Shown here: piece after piece, positions 8,384-17,647 of the stretch
Numbering within the stretch: position 1 is the stretch's first letter
Layout of the letters: each line of letters begins with the position of its first letter
Source of the DNA: Mycobacterium gordonae
Lineage (GTDB): Bacteria; Actinomycetota; Actinomycetes; Mycobacteriales; Mycobacteriaceae
Direction of reading: 5' to 3'
DNA length: 64,000 bases
NCBI RefSeq assembly: GCF_017086405.1
Contig: NZ_CP070973.1
Coordinates: 62,001 to 126,000, forward strand
The notes under the pieces: generated by a model
What the model saw: the letters and a program-made list of their open reading frames with translations, nothing else
What the model was told of the DNA's origin: nothing
Databases searched by the model: none
Translations under genes and position numbers: made by a program

Positions 8384-9594
8384 CCGCCACCGTCGACCCC
8401 GCCGAGTTCTTCAGCGACGCGGCCATTCAGGATCCCTATCCGCTGTACGCGCGGTTGCGGGCCGATGGCGGCGTTCACCGCGTCGGAGATTCCGACTTCT
8501 ACCTGGTCAGCAGTTGGCCGGCGATCACCGATGTGGTCACCCGGCCCGAGGTCTTCTCTTCGAATCTCACCGCCACGATGACGTTCGCCCCGGACAAAGG
8601 GGTCGTCCCCTTCCCGATGGAGGGCGTGGGCGGCCGAACGCACATTCTGGTCACCGCCGACGACCCGGTGCACGCCGCGCATCGCAAGTTGATGGTGGGC
8701 CTGTTCACCGCCAAACGGGTGCAGGCCCTGCAACCCTTGATCGTCCAGGTCTTCGAAAGTCTCTGGGCCGCAACGGCTGACGGCGGCACCATCGAGTGGA
8801 TGGACGGCGTGGCCAACCGGCTGCCGATGACCATCGTCGCCGACCTGATCGGTGTCCCCGAAGCCGATGCCGACCAGCTCGCGCGGTGGGGTTATGCCAG
8901 CACTCAACTGCTCGACGGGCTGATGTCGGGCGACGAATTGGCCGCATCGATGGCCGCTATCGGCGAGCTGAGCACCTACATCACGTCGAGCCTGAAACAG
9001 GCCGCGGCCGACCCGGGTGACGACCTGATCGGTGTGCTGGCGAAGGCGCAAGCAGCCGGCGACCTGGACGCCTTCACCGCCCAACTCATCCTGGTCTCGC
9101 TGTTCAGCGCCGGCGGAGAGTCGACGGCATCGCTGCTGGGCACCGCGGTGGATATCCTCGCCGGCGATTCAGACCTGCAGCAGAGACTCCGCGACCACCC
9201 CGACCTGCTCGGGGCCTTCATCGAGGAGACCCTGCGACTCGAGTCCCCGTTCCGCGCGCACTACCGCCATGTCCTGAGCGACACGGAGTTGGCCGGTACC
9301 GTGTTGCCGAAGGACTCCCGGGTCCTGCTGCTGTGGGGCGCGGTCAACCGCGACCCCGAACATTTCCAGGCACCGGATGAATTCCGACTGGACCGCCCGA
9401 ACAGCAAGGCGCATACCAGCTTTGGCAAGGGCATCCACTTCTGCCTGGGTGCTCCGCTGGCGCGGCTCGAGGCCACCACCGTGCTGCGGATGCTGCTGGA
9501 CCGGACCGAGTGGTTCGAGGCGGCCGAGGTCGGTCCATGGCTGCCCAGCGTGCTCGCCCGTCGGCGAGAATTCCTGCAGTTGACCTTCAAGTGA
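8380..9594 (+). CDS. Cytochrome P450
   Basis: A 404-residue soluble class I-type bacterial P450. The I-helix is SAGGESTAS, with the acid/alcohol pair Glu-Ser-Thr for proton delivery. The K-helix ExxR is EETLRLESPFR, and the heme loop FGKGIHFCLGAPLARLE has Cys355 as axial thiolate. It would hydroxylate a lipid or xenobiotic substrate using ferredoxin electrons. No ferredoxin gene lies beside it. It is first in a unit with a second P450 (60-base gap) and a MaoC-type dehydratase, which suggests sequential oxidation and hydration of one substrate. A short leader frame overlaps its start. I do not assign a CYP family number. Confidence 0.95.
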   Translation: MTATVDPAEFFSDAAIQDPYPLYARLRADGGVHRVGDSDFYLVSSWPAITDVVTRPEVFSSNLTATMTFAPDKGVVPFPMEGVGGRTHILVTADDPVHAAHRKLMVGLFTAKRVQALQPLIVQVFESLWAATADGGTIEWMDGVANRLPMTIVADLIGVPEADADQLARWGYASTQLLDGLMSGDELAASMAAIGELSTYITSSLKQAAADPGDDLIGVLAKAQAAGDLDAFTAQLILVSLFSAGGESTASLLGTAVDILAGDSDLQQRLRDHPDLLGAFIEETLRLESPFRAHYRHVLSDTELAGTVLPKDSRVLLLWGAVNRDPEHFQAPDEFRLDRPNSKAHTSFGKGIHFCLGAPLARLEATTVLRMLLDRTEWFEAAEVGPWLPSVLARRREFLQLTFK

Positions 9595-9653
9595 ATGCGG
9601 CGGACCTGCGCGCCTCCTGATGGCATACCAGAGGGCCGAGAAGGAGGGCTTCG

Positions 9654-10880
9654 ATGACAGACAACTTCGCCACGGTTGACGAAGCGGTGCCCTTCTTCCC
9701 CGCAGCGCGGGTTGACCCTTTCAGCGCGCCGCCGCGGTACACAGAGTTGCGCGCCGCCGGTGGGCTGCACAGAGTGACCATTTGGGACGGATCCCAGCAC
9801 TGGCTGGCCACCCGGTACTCCGACGTCCGCGCCGCGCTGACGAATCCGGCCATGAGCCCCGATGTGCGACGCGCGGGATTCCCACTGATCTATCCGAATC
9901 AAATCGCAATGGAAGGCGGGGTCTGGTTCCGTCTGGACGATCCCGAGCACGCGCGACTGCGGCGCATGCTGTCGCACGAATTCAGTCTCAAACACACGCG
10001 AACTCTGCGTAAGACCTTGCTAGAGCTGGTAGACGAACTCATCGACGACATGTTGCGTTCCGGCGGTCCCGCCGACTTCGTGCAGGCTTTCGCGCATCCG
10101 CTGCCACTGCGGGCGATCTGCGCGATCCTCGGTGTGCCGCGTGCGGACCACACGCTGATCGAACGCAATGCGTACGCCCTGAGCGACCTGGACATGACAG
10201 CCGAACAGCAGCAGCGGGCATTCGACGACCTGGTCGCCTACAACCGCAGCCTCCTGGAACGCAGACAACATCACCCCGCTGACGACATGACAAGCCGCCT
10301 GGTGCACGAGCACAGCGGCGATGGCGGCCACTCGTTGAATGAACTGGCCGTGCTGATGTTCTTCCTGATCGCCGCCGGATACGTGAGTACCGCGAACATG
10401 CTGGCGTTAGGCGCACTGGCGCTGCTGCTTGACGACTCTCAACGGGAGCGGTTGCGAGAGCAGCCCGAGCTTGCCGCCGGCACGGTCGAGGAAATGCTGC
10501 GCTTCTGGAGTGTCATCTCCACCGACCCCCGTCGTATTGCGCTGCAGGACACCCAACTCGGTGGGCAGCCGGTGCGCGCGGGCGAAGGTGTCATCGTCTC
10601 ACTCATCGCGGCAAACCATGACCCGGACGCGTTCGGCACCGATGCCGAACACGTCGACATCACCCGTACATCGCGCCAGCACCTGGCACTCGGTTTCGGC
10701 AGCCACCTGTGCCTGGGGCAGAACCTGGCCCGAGCCGAGCTGGAGATTGCCTGGTCGCGATTGCTGCAGAGGATTCCCGATCTACGTCTCGGGGTAGCGC
10801 CAGAGGATGTCGAATTCATGGACCACGCAATCGCTTTCGGGGTGAAGTCGTTGCCTGTCGACTGGGACGGCGCGCGATGA
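9654..10880 (+). CDS. Cytochrome P450 with atypical I-helix
   Basis: A 408-residue P450 with ExxR in EEMLRFWSV and heme loop LGFGSHLCLGQNLARAE (Cys353). The first position of the heme signature is Leu instead of the usual Phe. The I-helix reads IAAGYVSTANML: the position normally held by Asp or Glu before the conserved alcohol residue is Val. That residue helps oxygen activation in most P450s, so activity may be unusual or peroxide-type. GAAGGAGG lies just upstream of ATG 9654. The stop overlaps the next gene's start by four bases (ATGA). Confidence 0.94.
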   Translation: MTDNFATVDEAVPFFPAARVDPFSAPPRYTELRAAGGLHRVTIWDGSQHWLATRYSDVRAALTNPAMSPDVRRAGFPLIYPNQIAMEGGVWFRLDDPEHARLRRMLSHEFSLKHTRTLRKTLLELVDELIDDMLRSGGPADFVQAFAHPLPLRAICAILGVPRADHTLIERNAYALSDLDMTAEQQQRAFDDLVAYNRSLLERRQHHPADDMTSRLVHEHSGDGGHSLNELAVLMFFLIAAGYVSTANMLALGALALLLDDSQRERLREQPELAAGTVEEMLRFWSVISTDPRRIALQDTQLGGQPVRAGEGVIVSLIAANHDPDAFGTDAEHVDITRTSRQHLALGFGSHLCLGQNLARAELEIAWSRLLQRIPDLRLGVAPEDVEFMDHAIAFGVKSLPVDWDGAR

Positions 10881-12091
10881 CATCTTCCGAGTCGGCCGAG
10901 GCCGCGCGATGGGCAGAGCAGGTGAACGCCTATGTGGCCGAGCTCAACGCAATTGCCGGCCGACGCGGTCCGGCGCCCTTGTTCACCGAAGGTCCGTTCG
11001 CATATCCGTTTGTCAGATCACAGATCACGCAAGACCTGTTCGATGTCTGCGCGCGGGCAGTGGGCGACACCAATCCGTTGTGGAATGATCCCGCGTACGG
11101 TGCGGCCTCACCCTGGGGTTCCACGATCGGTCAGCCGCTCTTGGAAGCGTGTCTGTCCGAGCGCAGTTCGCAACCCGAGCCGCCGCCCATTCCGGGATGG
11201 AACGTGCTCTTGGGCGGAACGCAGCGCACCTATCACCAACCGTTTCGCCCGGGTGACGTGATTCGGGGCGAGGACGTGTGGCTCGGACTCGAGGAGAAGA
11301 CACGCCCAGGCAAGCCCTATCGGCTTTTCATTCAAAATACCGAACGTCGCTACATCAACCAGCACGATCGGGTGGTGGTGACGCTGTCCGGTCAGGCCGC
11401 CATCACCGCTTCTCCACCGACGGCCTCGGGTGTTGCGGCGGGCCCAGATTTCAGCAATAGGAAGCGCCGGCGTTACACGCCGGACGAATTAGCCTCCGTA
11501 CGTGCCGATTACGAACGAGAGCTGTCCGGGGAGGCACGCCGCGGCGCGACTCCCCGGTTCTGGGAGGACGTCGAGGTCGGGCAGTCCGTCGTCGGCGGCG
11601 CCAAGGGTCCATATGACATCAGCGACGCTGTCTCTTTCGCCGGTGCCATCGCCATCTGTGCGGGATTTGCAGCGAAGTGGCGCGAAGTGGCCGCCAACAC
11701 CGCTGACGCGCTTGCCGATCCGGAGACCGGTGCTCCACACCACGTGATCGACTGGCACTTCGATGACCGGTTCGCGCAGTTGCGCGGGGTCCCCTACGCA
11801 CCCGCGTTCGGCACCCATATGGAGATGATGCTGGTGCACGCCGTCACCAACTGGATGTCGGACCATGGTTTTGTCACCTATGTCGACATCCAACTCCGGT
11901 CAATGCTCATGATGGGCGAAATCAGCTATACGGCGGGCAAAGTGGTCGACAAGCGCCGCGATGGTGAGCGTTATCTCGTCGAGCTGGACATGACGTCGCG
12001 AACACTGGACGGCGTGCCCTACGCCAAGGGAAAGGTGATTGTGGACCTGCCTTCGCGCGACGGTTACTCGCCGGCGAAGTCAGGGGTGTAG
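10877..12091 (+). CDS. MaoC-family double-hotdog dehydratase
   Basis: A 404-residue protein. ATG 10877 overlaps the P450 stop (ATGA), so it is chosen over the longer upstream-open frame. It has two hotdog halves: an N-terminal FAS1-like dehydratase domain (residues about 20-170, PYPFVRSQITQDLF, GDTNPLW, GGTQRTYHQPFRPGDV) and a C-terminal half (about 225-390, FWEDVEVGQSV, AFGTHMEMM). Such proteins hydrate or dehydrate enoyl- or 3-hydroxyacyl thioesters. Its place after two P450s suggests a role in breaking down or tailoring an oxidised lipid acid. The last 12 bases overlap the convergent dehydrogenase gene. Confidence 0.87.
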   Translation: MTSSESAEAARWAEQVNAYVAELNAIAGRRGPAPLFTEGPFAYPFVRSQITQDLFDVCARAVGDTNPLWNDPAYGAASPWGSTIGQPLLEACLSERSSQPEPPPIPGWNVLLGGTQRTYHQPFRPGDVIRGEDVWLGLEEKTRPGKPYRLFIQNTERRYINQHDRVVVTLSGQAAITASPPTASGVAAGPDFSNRKRRRYTPDELASVRADYERELSGEARRGATPRFWEDVEVGQSVVGGAKGPYDISDAVSFAGAIAICAGFAAKWREVAANTADALADPETGAPHHVIDWHFDDRFAQLRGVPYAPAFGTHMEMMLVHAVTNWMSDHGFVTYVDIQLRSMLMMGEISYTAGKVVDKRRDGERYLVELDMTSRTLDGVPYAKGKVIVDLPSRDGYSPAKSGV

Positions 12092-13129
12092 TTCATCGGC
12101 AAGTGTCACCATGACTTTGCCGCATTCCCGGCTCTGGCTCAGCAATTCGATGGCGGTGTCAACCTGGTCAAGCGTGAACCGATGAGTGATCAGTGCTGAC
12201 AGATCCCGACGGGTCAACAGGTCGACGGCGTCTGCGAACCGGGCCGGGTACTCCATCGAGCCGCGAATGGTCAACTCCTTCATCAGGACATTGAGGAAGT
12301 TCACCGGGACCGCCTGGTAGTGCAACGCCACCACGCTGATACGAGCGCCCGGTCCAGCCCGATCGATGATGTCGGTGAGTACCGCATCCGACCCGGACGC
12401 CTCGATGTATGCGTCGGTTGCCGGTGCGTGTCCGTAGGCCAACGACCGCGTCCCGTGCAGGCGTGACAGTTCGCGCCACACCTTGGTCTGACTCGGATCG
12501 ATCGATGCCGACGCACCCAGGGCCTCGGCGAGCCGTCGGCGCTCCGCCGAAAGGTCCACCGCCACGATCCCGCTCAAGCCACGATCGGCCAATGCGGCGA
12601 TTGCGGCCAATCCAATTGGTCCGCAACCGAACACGGCGACAGTATCGCCGGAATCCACGGCTGCCTGTTCGGCGGCGTGCATCCCCACCGCCAGCGGCTC
12701 CGCCAGCGCCGCGACGTCCAGTGGCATGTCGTCAGGGACGCCGATAAGCCGACCCCCGTCGGCCGCATCCCGGACCAGCACCACGTCGGACAGTCCACCG
12801 GCGGCGCTGCCGCCGCCGATGCGGCCGGAGACGTCGTTGCCCGGGTGGACGACGACCCGTTGGCCCGGTCTCACCCCGTCGACCTCGGCTCCGACCTGCC
12901 GCACCACGCCGGCGAACTCATGCCCGAGTGGCATCGGTTCCCCGCCTGGACCGGCCAGCCCGCCGAGGCGGATATAGGTGAGGTCGCTGCCGCAGATGCC
13001 GCAGGCATGTACCTCGACGAGCGCGTCCCGCGGACCGCAGGAGGCCATGTCCACCCGATCCAGCGACACCGTCCCTGGCGAATGGACGCGGACCTGCCGG
13101 GTAGTGGGAGCAGAAGGCACGGATGTCAT
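12080..13129 (-). CDS. Zinc-type medium-chain alcohol/polyol dehydrogenase
   Basis: A 349-residue MDR enzyme. Catalytic zinc ligands are in CGICGSD and GHEFAG, with the Glu of AEPLAVG. The Rossmann motif is VFGCGPIGLAAIAAL, followed by an acidic strand end (AVDLS) typical of NAD binding. The four-cysteine structural zinc lobe is missing: that segment reads HPGNDVSGRIGGGSAAGG. It oxidises a secondary alcohol or polyol. It converges on the P450-MaoC unit with a 12-base overlap, so transcripts of the two units are antisense at their ends. Confidence 0.9.
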   Translation of the reverse strand: MTSVPSAPTTRQVRVHSPGTVSLDRVDMASCGPRDALVEVHACGICGSDLTYIRLGGLAGPGGEPMPLGHEFAGVVRQVGAEVDGVRPGQRVVVHPGNDVSGRIGGGSAAGGLSDVVLVRDAADGGRLIGVPDDMPLDVAALAEPLAVGMHAAEQAAVDSGDTVAVFGCGPIGLAAIAALADRGLSGIVAVDLSAERRRLAEALGASASIDPSQTKVWRELSRLHGTRSLAYGHAPATDAYIEASGSDAVLTDIIDRAGPGARISVVALHYQAVPVNFLNVLMKELTIRGSMEYPARFADAVDLLTRRDLSALITHRFTLDQVDTAIELLSQSRECGKVMVTLADELHP

Positions 13130-13241
13130 TAGCCCGCGACCCTAAGCCCAAGGGTGTCGTTCGGACAAGGTCTGTGAGGTTCGAGGGTTCCTTCTGCACG
13201 GCCCGGCAGGCGTCGACCCGGCGACACGTAATGTGCTCAGC

Positions 13242-14018
13242 GTGGATATCAATGGAGCTAGCGCAATCGTCACCGGTGGGGCCTCGGGTATCGGGGCCGC
13301 GACCGCACGCCAACTCGCCGCCAAGGGCGCCCGGGTCGTCGTCGCGGACTTGCAGGCAGAACGTGGGCAGGAACTGGCGCACGAGATCGGCGGCGTGTTC
13401 GTCAGCGTCGACGTGACGAACACCGAGCAGATCGAGGACGCGGTCAACACCGCAGCCGACCTCGGCCCGCTACGGGCACTGGTGAACTCGGCGGGTGTGG
13501 GCTGGGCGCAGCGCACCATCGGCAAGGACGGCGAATTCGCTTCCGCGCACAATCTGGACGCCTACAAGAAGGTGCTCGCCATCAACCTGGTCGGCACCTT
13601 CGACTGCATCCGCCTGGCCGCCACGATGATGAGCCGCAACGAGCCGACCGACAGCGGCGAGCGTGGTGCCATCGTGAACATGACCAGTGTCGCCGCCTTC
13701 GACGGCCAGATCGGTCAAGCGGCCTATTCGTCCTCCAAGGGCGGCGTCGTCGGGTTGACCCTGCCGGTGGCGCGCGACCTGTCCGCGGTCGGCATCCGCG
13801 TCAACACGGTGGCCCCCGGCCTCATCGACACCCCCATCTACGGCGAAGGCGAACACGCCGAGGCATTCAAGGCGAAGCTCGGGCAGTCGGTGCTGTTTCC
13901 GCACCGCCTGGGCAAGCCCGACGAATTGGCTTCCATGGTGGTCGAATTGATCACCAACTCCTACATGAATGCCGAGGTGGTCCGCGTCGACGGCGGTATC
14001 CGGATGCCTCCGAAGTAG
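13242..14018 (+). CDS. SDR oxidoreductase, 3-hydroxyacyl-CoA dehydrogenase (HSD10-like)
   Basis: A 258-residue classical SDR. GTG 13242 gives the usual start MDINGASAIVTGG; GTG 13233 would add three residues. The cofactor motif is TGGASGIG, with Asp in VVVADLQ favouring NAD. Other motifs are NSAG, the Ser of NMTSVAAF and YSSSK. PGLIDTPIYG and the C-terminal VVRVDGGIRMPPK match the type II 3-hydroxyacyl-CoA dehydrogenase branch, so it probably oxidises 3-hydroxyacyl-CoA in beta-oxidation. It is divergent from the dehydrogenase gene at 13129. Confidence 0.9.
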   Translation: MDINGASAIVTGGASGIGAATARQLAAKGARVVVADLQAERGQELAHEIGGVFVSVDVTNTEQIEDAVNTAADLGPLRALVNSAGVGWAQRTIGKDGEFASAHNLDAYKKVLAINLVGTFDCIRLAATMMSRNEPTDSGERGAIVNMTSVAAFDGQIGQAAYSSSKGGVVGLTLPVARDLSAVGIRVNTVAPGLIDTPIYGEGEHAEAFKAKLGQSVLFPHRLGKPDELASMVVELITNSYMNAEVVRVDGGIRMPPK

Positions 14019-14023
14019 AAAAG

Positions 14024-14042
14024 CCCGCGCGGCTGGCGCGGG
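14024..14042 (+). terminator. Candidate hairpin terminator without T-tract
   Basis: A perfect 7-bp stem CCCGCGC (14024-14030) / GCGCGGG (14036-14042) with a GGCTG loop lies five bases after the SDR stop. The T-tract is absent, which is common for actinobacterial hairpins. It lies between convergent genes. Confidence 0.5.
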
Positions 14043-14126
14043 CGCCCGCAAGTCGCCTACGACGCGCCGCTGTGGCCGGCAGTTCACGCTCGCTCGCGAA
14101 CCCCGCGGAAGGCCGACGCGCGCCGA

Positions 14127-15218
14127 CTAACGTTTCGGGAGTCCCGGAATCCGTTGCACCAGACCATCGTCGAGCATCTGCTGGAAGTGATCGGTGATCG
14201 TCTCGTCGACCGGCCGGTAGGTCAACCCCAGCTCCTCCCGGCTACGCGAGTTGTCGAACGCCAACGGGTAGCCGACGTTGCGGTCGACGAACTTTCGGGT
14301 GATTCCGAGAACCGGAGCGATCGACTTGAAGACCACCTTGGGCAAGGTTGTCCTCGGAAACGCGTAGAACGGCCCGAAACCTCGGCGCAAAACCTTCCCG
14401 ATTTCCAGGAAGGTCAAAGTGTCAGCGTTGGCGATGTAGCGTCCGTGTGCTTCGGGAGTGAAACCGGCGCGCAGGTGGGCTTCCGCAACGTCGCGAACGT
14501 CCACGATGCCGGTGGCCATGTCTGGCGCGCCGGCCAGCATGGTGCCGTCGTAGAACTGCTTCATCGTGCTCAGGCTGGCCGAGTCGCTGCCACTGGTCAT
14601 CGACGGGCCGAGCACCAATCCCGGATGAACGGTCACCATGTCCCAGCGCTGCTGCGCCTGCTGGTAACGCCAGGCCTCCCGCTCGGCCACCGTCTTGGAG
14701 TAGGGGTATGGCTGGTGGTCGGCGCTGCTGGTGGTGTTCCAGTGTTCCTCGGTGAAAACCCCGTCGGGAACATCCTGTGACTCGCGGGCGTCGCCGTAGA
14801 TCGCGACCACACTGCTGGTCAGCACCACGCGTTTGACGCTGTCGGTGCGGTTGACCGAATCCAGCACGTTGCGCGTGCCCTCCAGCGCCGGGCGGACCAG
14901 CGCCTCTTCGGCATCCTTGAAGCCGGAGATGAGGAACGGCGATGCGATGTGCATGACGAGCTCGCAGCCCTGCATCGCTTTGTCGAAGCTGCCGGCTTCC
15001 AGTAGGTCGGCCTTGAACAGTTTCAGCCGGCCGGGATGGTCGTCGGAGAGCTTGTGCAGATGCTCGAGACCGGAGGCCTTGTCGGGATTGCGCACCGTTC
15101 CGTGGACGGTGTGTCCGGCTTCGAGCACCGTACGCACGATCCAGCTGCCGATGTAGCCGCTGGCGCCCGTGACGAGCACCGGCGCGGCAGGGTCGATTGT
15201 GGTCGGGGATCGGCTCAT
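14127..15218 (-). CDS. NAD(P)-dependent epimerase/dihydroflavonol reductase-like extended SDR
   Basis: A 363-residue extended SDR. The N-terminal VLVTGASGYIGSWIV binds the cofactor and TVRNPDK suggests NADPH. The catalytic Ser lies in LTSSVVAIYG and the YxxxK is YPYSK. HPGLVLGPSM is typical of the DFR/cinnamoyl-CoA reductase branch, as is VDVRDVAEAHLRA. It likely reduces a ketone or aldehyde on a small or lipid-like substrate. It stands alone on the minus strand between plus-strand lipid genes. The substrate is not evident. Confidence 0.88.
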   Translation of the reverse strand: MSRSPTTIDPAAPVLVTGASGYIGSWIVRTVLEAGHTVHGTVRNPDKASGLEHLHKLSDDHPGRLKLFKADLLEAGSFDKAMQGCELVMHIASPFLISGFKDAEEALVRPALEGTRNVLDSVNRTDSVKRVVLTSSVVAIYGDARESQDVPDGVFTEEHWNTTSSADHQPYPYSKTVAEREAWRYQQAQQRWDMVTVHPGLVLGPSMTSGSDSASLSTMKQFYDGTMLAGAPDMATGIVDVRDVAEAHLRAGFTPEAHGRYIANADTLTFLEIGKVLRRGFGPFYAFPRTTLPKVVFKSIAPVLGITRKFVDRNVGYPLAFDNSRSREELGLTYRPVDETITDHFQQMLDDGLVQRIPGLPKR

Positions 15219-15356
15219 GGAGGGTTGTTCCTCTCTCGCGGGACACGCAAAGCGCTATTGCTCGGACCCTAGCGCGATGAGGCGCAGGAATATACCGGGG
15301 CATGCGCGGCAACAGATTGGTGCCTGCAATCAAGGGCGGTCACTACACTGACCGTC

Positions 15357-16229
15357 GTGCCCAGGACAGACACGCCCGACGGCGGGCAACACGGCGTCCG
15401 CCAGCTGATGCAGAGCGACCCGCCGTCGGATGCTGTCATCGATCGCGTTGCCCTGCAACGATATCGAGGTGTCGCGGTCGTCACCCTGAGTCATCCGCAA
15501 GCGCAGAATGCATTGAATCTGGCGAGCTGGCGCCGCCTGAAGCTGCTGTTCGACGATCTCGCCACCGAAACCGAGCTGCGTGCGATCGTAGTTCGCGGGG
15601 CAGGTGGGAAAGCGTTCGCCGCCGGCGCGGACATCAAGGAATTCCCCGACACCCGGAGCACGGTGGCGGATGCCACCAATTACAACGAGGCCGTAGCCGC
15701 CTGCTTGAGAGCCTTGACCGCAGTACCGGTTCCGGTGATCGCGGCAGTCCGTGGGCTCGCCGTGGGCGGCGGCTGCGAGCTGAGCATGGCCTGCGATGTC
15801 CGCATCGCAACCGACGATGCGCGATTCGGCATCCCGTTGGGCAAGCTCGGCGTCATCCTCGGTTTCACCGAGGCAGAAACCGTCGCGCGCCTCATCGGTC
15901 CGGCAGCGCTCAAGTACTTGCTGTTCAGCGGCGAGCTGATCGACGTGACCGACGCCGCACGCTGGGGGCTTGTCCAAAAGGTGGTTCCGTCAGACGAATT
16001 GGCGGACGTGACGGCTGAACTCGTCGGCCAGATCTGTCGGCAGTCCGCGGTGACGATGCGGGCGTCAAAGGTGGTGGCCAACATGTGCGGCCGAGCTTTG
16101 ACCGGCGCCGACACCGACGCCTTGATCCGATTCAATGTCGAAGCCTACGGGGGAGCCGATGTGCGAGAAGGGGTGGCAGCTTTCAACGAGCGACGTCCAC
16201 CGCACTTCGATGGCAGCGCAACAATGTGA
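15357..16229 (+). CDS. Enoyl-CoA hydratase/isomerase (crotonase) family protein
   Basis: A 290-residue protein from GTG 15357; ATG 15408 would remove 17 unconserved residues. It has the crotonase signature: oxyanion-hole blocks AFAAGADIKEF and RGLAVGGGCELSMACDVRIA. The first catalytic Glu of enoyl-CoA hydratase is kept (GGCEL), but the second position reads FGIPLGKLGV instead of FxxPE, so the second acid is replaced. It may act as an isomerase or another CoA-thioester enzyme instead of a standard hydratase. Its TGA overlaps the following amidase start (ATGTGA), which implies translational coupling. Confidence 0.88.
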   Translation: MPRTDTPDGGQHGVRQLMQSDPPSDAVIDRVALQRYRGVAVVTLSHPQAQNALNLASWRRLKLLFDDLATETELRAIVVRGAGGKAFAAGADIKEFPDTRSTVADATNYNEAVAACLRALTAVPVPVIAAVRGLAVGGGCELSMACDVRIATDDARFGIPLGKLGVILGFTEAETVARLIGPAALKYLLFSGELIDVTDAARWGLVQKVVPSDELADVTAELVGQICRQSAVTMRASKVVANMCGRALTGADTDALIRFNVEAYGGADVREGVAAFNERRPPHFDGSATM

Positions 16230-17635
16230 CCTCGCGACGCGAACTTGACGACGGGATCTGGAAACTCGAACTCACCGAACTCGCCGAACTGATTCGCACC
16301 CGACAACTGAAGTCGGAGGACGTGACAGATTCGACGCTACGCCGAATCGAAAGGCTAGATCCGCGACTGAAGAGCTACGCATACGTCACCGCGGATGCCG
16401 CACTGAGCGCGGCGCGTGCCGCCGACGCGGATATCGCGCGGGGACGGTACCGCGGCGCCCTGCATGGCGTGCCGATCGGGGTGAAAGATCTGTGCTACAC
16501 GGTCGGAGCTCCAAATGCCTCGGGTACCAGTATCTTTCGTGATTTTCATCCGTCTTACGACGCCACTGTGGTCGCCCGGCTGCGCACCGCCGGCGCGGTG
16601 ATCCTAGGTAAGCTAGCCATGACCGAGGGGGCCTATCTCGCCTATCACCCCAGCGCTGCAGTACCGGTCAATCCCTGGAACCCGGCAGCTTGGGCGGGGG
16701 TGTCGTCGAGCGGTTGCGGCGTTGCCACGGCGGCAGGACTGTGCTTCGGCTCGATCGGATCCGATACCGGGGGATCGATCCGATTCCCGGCTGGCGCCTG
16801 TGGCGTGACCGGGATCAAGCCGACCTGGGGCCGGGTGAGCCGACACGGAATCGTCGAGTTGGCAGGGAGTTTCGACCACGTCGGACCGATCGCTCGGACC
16901 GCTCGTGACGCCGGGACATTGCTGACGGTCATCGCGGGATTTGACCGCGACGACCCCAGTGCATCGCAGGTGCCCACCATGGACTACGCCGCTGACCTGA
17001 CCTTGACCCGGTCGCCCCGCGTCGGAGTGGATTGGGCACAACTGGCCGCATCCGACGAGGACACCAGGTCGATGCTGGGGCTGGTGGTCAAGACGCTGAC
17101 CGGACTCGGCTGGTCAGTTCTCGACATCATGCTGCCCGAACTCGAGCGCGTGGTGGCGGCCTTCGCCGTGCTGAGGGCGGTTGAGACGGCCCGCGCGCAC
17201 GCCGAAACCTATCCGGCCCGCGCTGACGAATACGGTCCGGTCTTTCGCGGAATGCTGGAGGCCGGGCGCACCGTGACCGCGGAGGACCACCACAGGTGCG
17301 TCCGGCGACGCCGCGAATTCACCGCGGCGGTGCGGCGGGTGCTCGACGATGTGGATCTGCTGTTGCTGCCCAGCCGGGGGATCGGACCAGCGACCGCGGC
17401 GGCGATGCAGGCACTGGGACAGGACGCGGCGTTGACCGCTGCGGTGGCCCTACCGACCGCGCCGTTCAACGTGAGCGGCCACCCGGCGATCTGTCTGCCG
17501 GCCGGTGTCACGCGTGACGGGATCCCGATCGGTTTCCAGTTCGTCGGCAGGGAGTTTCAGGAGGGGTTATTGGTGGCGGCTGGCCATGCATTTCAACAGG
17601 CCACCACATTCCATCGCCGCCGCCCGGATGTGTGA
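16226..17635 (+). CDS. Amidase signature family hydrolase
   Basis: A 469-residue protein from GTG 16226, which overlaps the crotonase stop; the frame is open further upstream inside the crotonase gene, but that part is a shadow. Catalytic elements are the Lys of GVPIGVKDLCY, the cis-Ser in GVSSSGCGVATAAG and the nucleophile Ser in GSDTGGSIRFPAGACG. It hydrolyses an amide to acid and ammonia or amine. The usual GGSSGGS loop is changed to GVSSSGCG, which still keeps the needed serines. Coupling to a crotonase suggests use on a CoA-pathway intermediate or amide-bearing substrate (inference). Confidence 0.9.
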   Translation: MTSRRELDDGIWKLELTELAELIRTRQLKSEDVTDSTLRRIERLDPRLKSYAYVTADAALSAARAADADIARGRYRGALHGVPIGVKDLCYTVGAPNASGTSIFRDFHPSYDATVVARLRTAGAVILGKLAMTEGAYLAYHPSAAVPVNPWNPAAWAGVSSSGCGVATAAGLCFGSIGSDTGGSIRFPAGACGVTGIKPTWGRVSRHGIVELAGSFDHVGPIARTARDAGTLLTVIAGFDRDDPSASQVPTMDYAADLTLTRSPRVGVDWAQLAASDEDTRSMLGLVVKTLTGLGWSVLDIMLPELERVVAAFAVLRAVETARAHAETYPARADEYGPVFRGMLEAGRTVTAEDHHRCVRRRREFTAAVRRVLDDVDLLLLPSRGIGPATAAAMQALGQDAALTAAVALPTAPFNVSGHPAICLPAGVTRDGIPIGFQFVGREFQEGLLVAAGHAFQQATTFHRRRPDV

Positions 17636-17647
17636 GCTGGCGGATCG

